Assembly: GCF_010858045.1 (NCBI RefSeq)
Contig: NZ_JAAGVC010000025.1
Span: 16,548 to 80,547 of the forward strand
Length of the DNA: 64,000 nt
Direction: 5' to 3'
Source: Nocardia cyriacigeorgica
GTDB lineage: Bacteria; Actinomycetota; Actinomycetes; Mycobacteriales; Mycobacteriaceae
Of this stretch, positions 61,072-64,000 are shown piece by piece. The notes beneath the pieces were generated by a model, which was given only the letters and a program-made list of their open reading frames with translations, was not told the DNA's origin and did no database searches. Within the stretch, counting starts at the first letter, position 1. Every line of letters starts with the position of its first letter. The position numbers and the translations under genes are program-made.

Positions 61072-61101
61072 GGCCCCCGGTTCGCCCGCGAGCCGGGGGC
61101 C
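61072..61101 (+). terminator. Hairpin after the permease
   Basis: A perfect 9-bp stem (GGCCCCCGG at 61072-61080 with CCGGGGGCC at 61093-61101) lies 12 bases past the permease stop. There is no T run. Confidence 0.5.
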
Positions 61102-61241
61102 GACGCATGCGCCGACCTGCGGATGTGACGTGTGAAACGATCATGATCCGAATGTGTGGTGGATCTCGTTGCCGGTCCGTAGACTGCGCTGAGGGCAGCC
61201 ACCGTGGCGCGCCCGTTCGACGAGAAAGACAACCTCTCCTG

Positions 61242-61526
61242 ATGCGTTCCGCGGTAATCGCAGCCTTCATCGGCGCCACCCTCGTCACCGGATCCGCCGG
61301 AACCGCCGCGGCGGCGGTCGGCCTGCCGGACATGCCCGATTCCGGTTCGGCCAGCAGCGGCTCGGCGGGTGGCCTGGCCACCACCGGATCCTCGGGCACC
61401 GGCTCGGCCGGGCTGCCCAACCTCGACCGGCTGCTGCTCGGCGGCGAGAAACTGCTGTGCGCGGCCACCGGCAGCGCCGCCGCGATGGCGGGCAACGCCC
61501 ACCTGGGCTGCGACATGCTGCCCTGA
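61242..61526 (+). CDS. Small secreted protein, 94 residues
   Basis: The product has an N-terminal signal peptide (MRSAVIAAFIGATLVTGSAGTAAAA) with an AAA cleavage region. A Gly/Ser-rich middle follows (SGSASSGSAGGLATTGSSGTGS) and then a short C-terminal helix with two cysteines (LLLGGEKLLCAATGSAAAMAGNAHLGCDMLP), which could form a disulphide. No known domain is recognised. The ribosome site is weak. Proteins of this type are common secreted products in Nocardia-like bacteria; the function is unknown. Confidence 0.62.
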   Translation: MRSAVIAAFIGATLVTGSAGTAAAAVGLPDMPDSGSASSGSAGGLATTGSSGTGSAGLPNLDRLLLGGEKLLCAATGSAAAMAGNAHLGCDMLP

Positions 61527-61543
61527 TCGCACCCTCAAACGAA

Positions 61544-61577
61544 ACGAGCGGGCGCCGGATCACCGGCGCCCGCTCGT
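61544..61577. terminator. Bidirectional terminator-like hairpin
   Basis: A perfect 15-bp stem (61544-61558 with 61563-61577) with an ATCA loop lies between the small secreted protein gene and the convergent L,D-transpeptidase gene. Confidence 0.7.
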
Positions 61578-61593
61578 GCGTTCTCTGGTCGGA

Positions 61594-62805
61594 TCAGCCG
61601 ACGTCGGCGTTGCCCGCCTTCCACTCCGACCACGGGATGTTCCAGTCACCGAGGCCGTCCACCCCCGACAGCGTGCCGCCGACGGTGTTCTTGACGATGG
61701 TGATATCGCCGCGCTTGGCGTTCTCGAACACCCAGCGGGCATTCTCCGGGCTCAGATTCAGGCAGCCGTGGCTGGTGTTCGAATAGCCCTGCTGCCCCAC
61801 CGACCACGGCGCCGAATGGAAGAAGATGCCGCTGTAGGAGATCCGGGTCGCGAAATCGACCGGGGTGCGGTACCCGTCGGGCGAGTTCACCGACACACCG
61901 TAGGTCGAGGAGTCCATGATGATCTCGCGATGCTTGTCGGCCACGATGTAGATGCCGTTATCGGTGGGCGTGCTGTCCTTACCCATCGACGTCGGCATGG
62001 TCCGGATCACCTCACCGTTCTTCTCGACCGTCACCTGCTTGGTGGCGTCGTCGGCGGTGAAGATCACCGCATCGCCGATGGTGAAGTAGGAGTGGATGTC
62101 ATCGGCGCCGTAGAGACCGTCGCCGAGATCCTTGCCGTAGACGTTGACGTCGATGGTGACCTTGGTGCCCGGCGCCCAGAAATGCTCCGGCCGCCAACGG
62201 ACTTCGCGATTGTTCACCCAGTAGAACGCGCCCTCGACCGCGGGCTCGGTGGTGATCTTGATGGCCTCCTGGGCGGCCTTGCGGTTCGGGATGTTCTCGT
62301 CGAACTGGATCGCCACCGGCTGGCCGATGCCGACGACCTCACCCTCGCCCGGGATGAGGTAGGGCTTGGTCTTGTTATCCGGCGAGGTGGTGGTGAAGCT
62401 CATCGTGCTGGTGGTCGCGCCGCCGAGCCCGACCGCCTCCGCGACGAGCTGGTAGGTCCGCCCGTAACCGAGCGGCTCGGTGGTGGCCCACGAACGACCG
62501 TCGGCGGCGAGCGCGCCGCTGACCGGCTCCCGCTCTGGCGTGAGCAACGACACGTTCGTGAACTTGCCGTCCTCGACCTGGAACGTCATCGGCGCGGCCG
62601 GCGACACACCCACATCGCCATCCTTGACCGGCGCCAGTAGTTTCGGCTTGATCAACTCGGTGATGGGGTTGCGATCGATCGGGACCGACGCGTCCGTCGC
62701 CTTCGACGACGAGCACGACGGCAATGCCAACGCCACGACAGCGAGCAGGACCAGCGGTCCTGCGAGTTTCCACGTCGACCGATGTCGACCTCGACCAATG
62801 CGCAT
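61594..62805 (-). CDS. L,D-transpeptidase, lipid-anchored (LdtB-like)
   Basis: The enzyme forms 3-3 peptidoglycan cross-links in the periplasm. The 403-residue protein has a lipoprotein signal peptide with lipobox LPSC (Cys31). Two Ig-like domains follow (PKLLAPVKDGDVGVSPAAPMTFQVEDG and the second around 150-240), then the YkuD catalytic domain with IFFHSAPWSVGQQGYSNTSHGCLNLS. Cys348 in SHGC is the nucleophile. The two Ig-like plus YkuD layout matches mycobacterial LdtB and LdtMt1-2. The upstream region contains one copy of a 91-bp inverted repeat. Confidence 0.93.
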   Translation of the reverse strand: MRIGRGRHRSTWKLAGPLVLLAVVALALPSCSSSKATDASVPIDRNPITELIKPKLLAPVKDGDVGVSPAAPMTFQVEDGKFTNVSLLTPEREPVSGALAADGRSWATTEPLGYGRTYQLVAEAVGLGGATTSTMSFTTTSPDNKTKPYLIPGEGEVVGIGQPVAIQFDENIPNRKAAQEAIKITTEPAVEGAFYWVNNREVRWRPEHFWAPGTKVTIDVNVYGKDLGDGLYGADDIHSYFTIGDAVIFTADDATKQVTVEKNGEVIRTMPTSMGKDSTPTDNGIYIVADKHREIIMDSSTYGVSVNSPDGYRTPVDFATRISYSGIFFHSAPWSVGQQGYSNTSHGCLNLSPENARWVFENAKRGDITIVKNTVGGTLSGVDGLGDWNIPWSEWKAGNADVG

Positions 62806-63115
62806 CTCAACCCCGTTTCAAGTCCCGGTGCAACAGCCCGCACCGACGGCTTCGGATCCCACCGACTACCCACCGAGCTCAACCCACCGCGCCGGGCGGG
62901 ACCGGTCGAGACCACGTTCTGCCATTCTGCCAGTCCGGCAGGCGGTTCCCAACGTGACGACCGGCTCGTCGTGGCGAGTCTCCAGGGTTAGATACGCCTC
63001 GAACGCGCGGCCGTTACGGGCGACGCGACGAAGGCCACACCCGCACGCGAGGTATCGATTTCACTTTCTGCGCCATGGCCTGTTAATGTCTGTCCCGCAC
63101 CGAAACACGGAGCAC
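62806..63115. other. Intergenic region with promoter and one arm of an inverted repeat
   Basis: This 310-base stretch holds the promoter of the minus-strand transpeptidase gene and of tRNA-Lys. Bases 62878-62968 are one copy of a perfect inverted repeat. I see no coding potential. Confidence 0.6.
62878..62968 (+). repeat. Left arm of a perfect 91-bp inverted repeat
   Basis: Bases 62878-62968 equal the reverse complement of 63910-64000 without a mismatch in a base-by-base comparison. Identity stops abruptly beyond 62968 (and before 63910). On the other side it runs into the window edge, so the repeat may be longer. Confidence 0.93.
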
Positions 63116-63188
<73 letters not shown>

Positions 63189-63200
63189 CAGTAACAAGAA

Positions 63201-63231
63201 GGCCCCGGCGGCACACGACGCCGGGGCCTTT
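63201..63231 (+). terminator. Terminator after tRNA-Lys
   Basis: A perfect 10-bp stem (GGCCCCGGCG at 63201-63210 with CGCCGGGGCC at 63219-63228) is followed by TTT. Confidence 0.85.
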
Positions 63232-63442
63232 CTCGTTTCCGGGAAGAGTGTCCGCGCTCACGCGCGAATACACCGGGAAGGTCACGGAAATGTCACTTTC
63301 CGGGCCGAAAAACAGACCGGAAGTTGAAAACTTCTGTGAACTGAAGCACAAGAGGTTTAACAGCAAACCCCCTGCACAGCTCAGGGATCGAGGCAGTTCA
63401 CTCGAGGGTTTCAAGGTCAACATCGCCTCCGATTAGCGATCC

Positions 63443-63475
63443 GTTCACCTTCCGTTAACCTTCCGTGACCATTCT
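63443..63475 (+). promoter_or_regulatory. Three tandem 11-base repeats resembling a PHO box
   Basis: GTTCACCTTCC, GTTAACCTTCC and GTGACCATTCT follow one another without gaps. Streptomyces PhoP binds tandem 11-base units of the GTTCACC type, so the array has the right unit length and core. It lies about 260 bases before the exported protein gene. Confidence 0.5.
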
Positions 63476-63736
63476 GCAATCAGGTCGAAGCAAGGGCCGA
63501 CGCTCCACCCGAGTGGAGTTCCGCGCGACGCGGCGGATCGGGACACGAGGTCCCGGGAACCGCATGAGAGCCACGCGTCGGTGATCGGGAACCGCTGAGT
63601 GTTCTCGTCACACAACCAAACCCCACAACAGCACACAGCCCTGTTCCGGCGTGCGCGCAGAGAGCCGCCGCCGTGGATCCGTGCTGCCCAGACGCGGCCG
63701 GATCGACACCTGACACGATCAAGGAACCGATTTCGC
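63476..63736 (+). ncRNA. Long structured 5' leader, possible c-di-AMP (ydaO-type) riboswitch
   Basis: The leader of the exported protein gene is about 260 bases and looks folded. CGACGCG and CGCGTCG pair and enclose the hairpin GGGAC-ACGAG-GTCCC (63538-63552) followed by GGGAACCGCA and GAGCC; a second GGGAACCGC occurs near 63588. ydaO riboswitches before actinobacterial wall-hydrolase genes contain a GGGGAACC-type loop after such a hairpin. I could not complete the full consensus, so the identity is tentative. Confidence 0.4.
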
Positions 63737-64000
63737 ATGCCTGACCGACGCCTTCCCACCATTCCCCGCCGCTCGCTGCGCGAGGGTTTCGCCTTCGCCG
63801 TAGCCGCGGCCGGAATCGTCGCCGTCGCCGCATCCTCCGCGGTCTCGGTCGCCGATGACAGCGTTCCGGAGCGCATCGCGATGGTCTCCGAGCAGCAGCC
63901 GGCACAGGCCGAGCCGGTCGTCACGTTGGGAACCGCCTGCCGGACTGGCAGAATGGCAGAACGTGGTCTCGACCGGTCCCGCCCGGCGCGGTGGGTTGAG
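63737..64000 (+). CDS. Start of an exported protein, truncated by the window end
   Basis: From ATG 63737 the frame is open to the end of the window (88 codons). The N-terminus has twin basic residues and a hydrophobic segment (RRSLREGFAFAVAAAGIVAVAASSAVSVADD), a signal peptide or anchor. A polar stretch follows (SVPERIAMVSEQQPAQAEP). From base 63910 the sequence is the inverted copy of the region near the transpeptidase promoter. The residues it encodes (TGRMAERGLDRSRPARW) do not look like a natural continuation, so the coding sequence may be interrupted or misassembled there. Family unknown; leader and context suggest a cell wall enzyme. Confidence 0.5.
   Translation, partial: MPDRRLPTIPRRSLREGFAFAVAAAGIVAVAASSAVSVADDSVPERIAMVSEQQPAQAEPVVTLGTACRTGRMAERGLDRSRPARWVE
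63910..64000 (-). repeat. Right arm of the perfect 91-bp inverted repeat, cut by the window end
   Basis: This is the reverse complement of 62878-62968, identical at all 91 positions. The two arms enclose 941 bases with tRNA-Lys, its terminator, the PHO-like repeats and the long leader. Confidence 0.93.

Noticed and set aside
63248..63436. A 62-codon frame after tRNA-Lys
   Set aside because: Its composition is unlike neighbouring genes, no ribosome site precedes it, and it lies where promoter elements are expected.

Overview
The window looks like chromosomal DNA of a high-GC, mycolic-acid-containing actinobacterium, most likely Nocardia or a close Nocardiaceae relative. The evidence is the codon bias and several genes typical of the mycolata: a mycolate-reductase-type SDR beside orn, an LpqS-type protein with a CysK2-type enzyme, a 1.6-kaa NAD-glutamate dehydrogenase beside ettA, a DesA3-type desaturase with its reductase, a lipid-anchored L,D-transpeptidase and a CtaJ-like oxidase subunit. 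Gene order repeatedly matches what I remember of Mycobacterium tuberculosis (Rv2467-Rv2471, Rv2474c-Rv2478c, Rv0847-Rv0849, Rv2509-Rv2511, Rv3229c-Rv3230c). Those comparisons are from memory and were not searched.

Layout. 1-4.7 kb: 3' part of an ECF sigma factor with a C-terminal extension, purC, pepN and a strong terminator. 4.8-6.8 kb: a two-gene clpP operon behind a large dyad, convergent with a PopR/ClgR-type regulator ending in Ala-Ala; the second ClpP lacks the catalytic serine. 6.9-10.7 kb: DUF5130 protein, CtaJ-like protein, aglA, glbO and an HNH endonuclease. 10.7-12.3 kb: XRE-cupin regulator divergent from azlCD. 12.5-21 kb: Rv2474c-like protein, thioesterase, gdh, ettA and an SSB paralogue, all on the minus strand. 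21.2-24.3 kb: Ser/Thr dehydratase and a CopD-CtaG membrane protein. 24.4 kb: tRNA-Arg. 24.7-29.9 kb: an accessory ECF41-type sigma cluster (FAD oxidoreductase, sigma factor, DoxX, lipoprotein, a frameshifted SnoaL gene, a decayed hydrolase, NmrA-type reductase). 30-33.5 kb: valine catabolism (mmsA, mmsB) with a divergent LysR regulator. 33.6-36.2 kb: ABC-2 exporter operon. 36.4-40.2 kb: small membrane protein, excalibur lipoprotein, then lpqS-cysK2-MFS. 40.2-45.1 kb: DUF4389 protein, two unknown proteins, desaturase and reductase, and a FabR/DesT-like TetR regulator. 45-50 kb: UMF1-type MFS, PadR regulator, fadH, cmrA-like SDR. 50.2-53.9 kb: lipoprotein, HerA-like ATPase, orn. 53.9-61.1 kb: tRNA-His, Lrp regulator, indolepyruvate ferredoxin oxidoreductase, valine/leucine dehydrogenase and APC permease, which together look like an amino-acid-degradation unit. 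61.2-64 kb: small secreted protein, L,D-transpeptidase, tRNA-Lys, and the start of an exported protein behind a long structured leader.

The points most worth a second look are the mixed active/inactive ClpP pair with its regulator and dyad, the perfect 91-bp inverted repeat that ends at the last base of the window, the FabR/DesT-like operator in front of the desaturase genes, and the partly decayed sigma-factor cluster. I saw no CRISPR array, insertion sequence, prophage, rRNA gene or replication origin.
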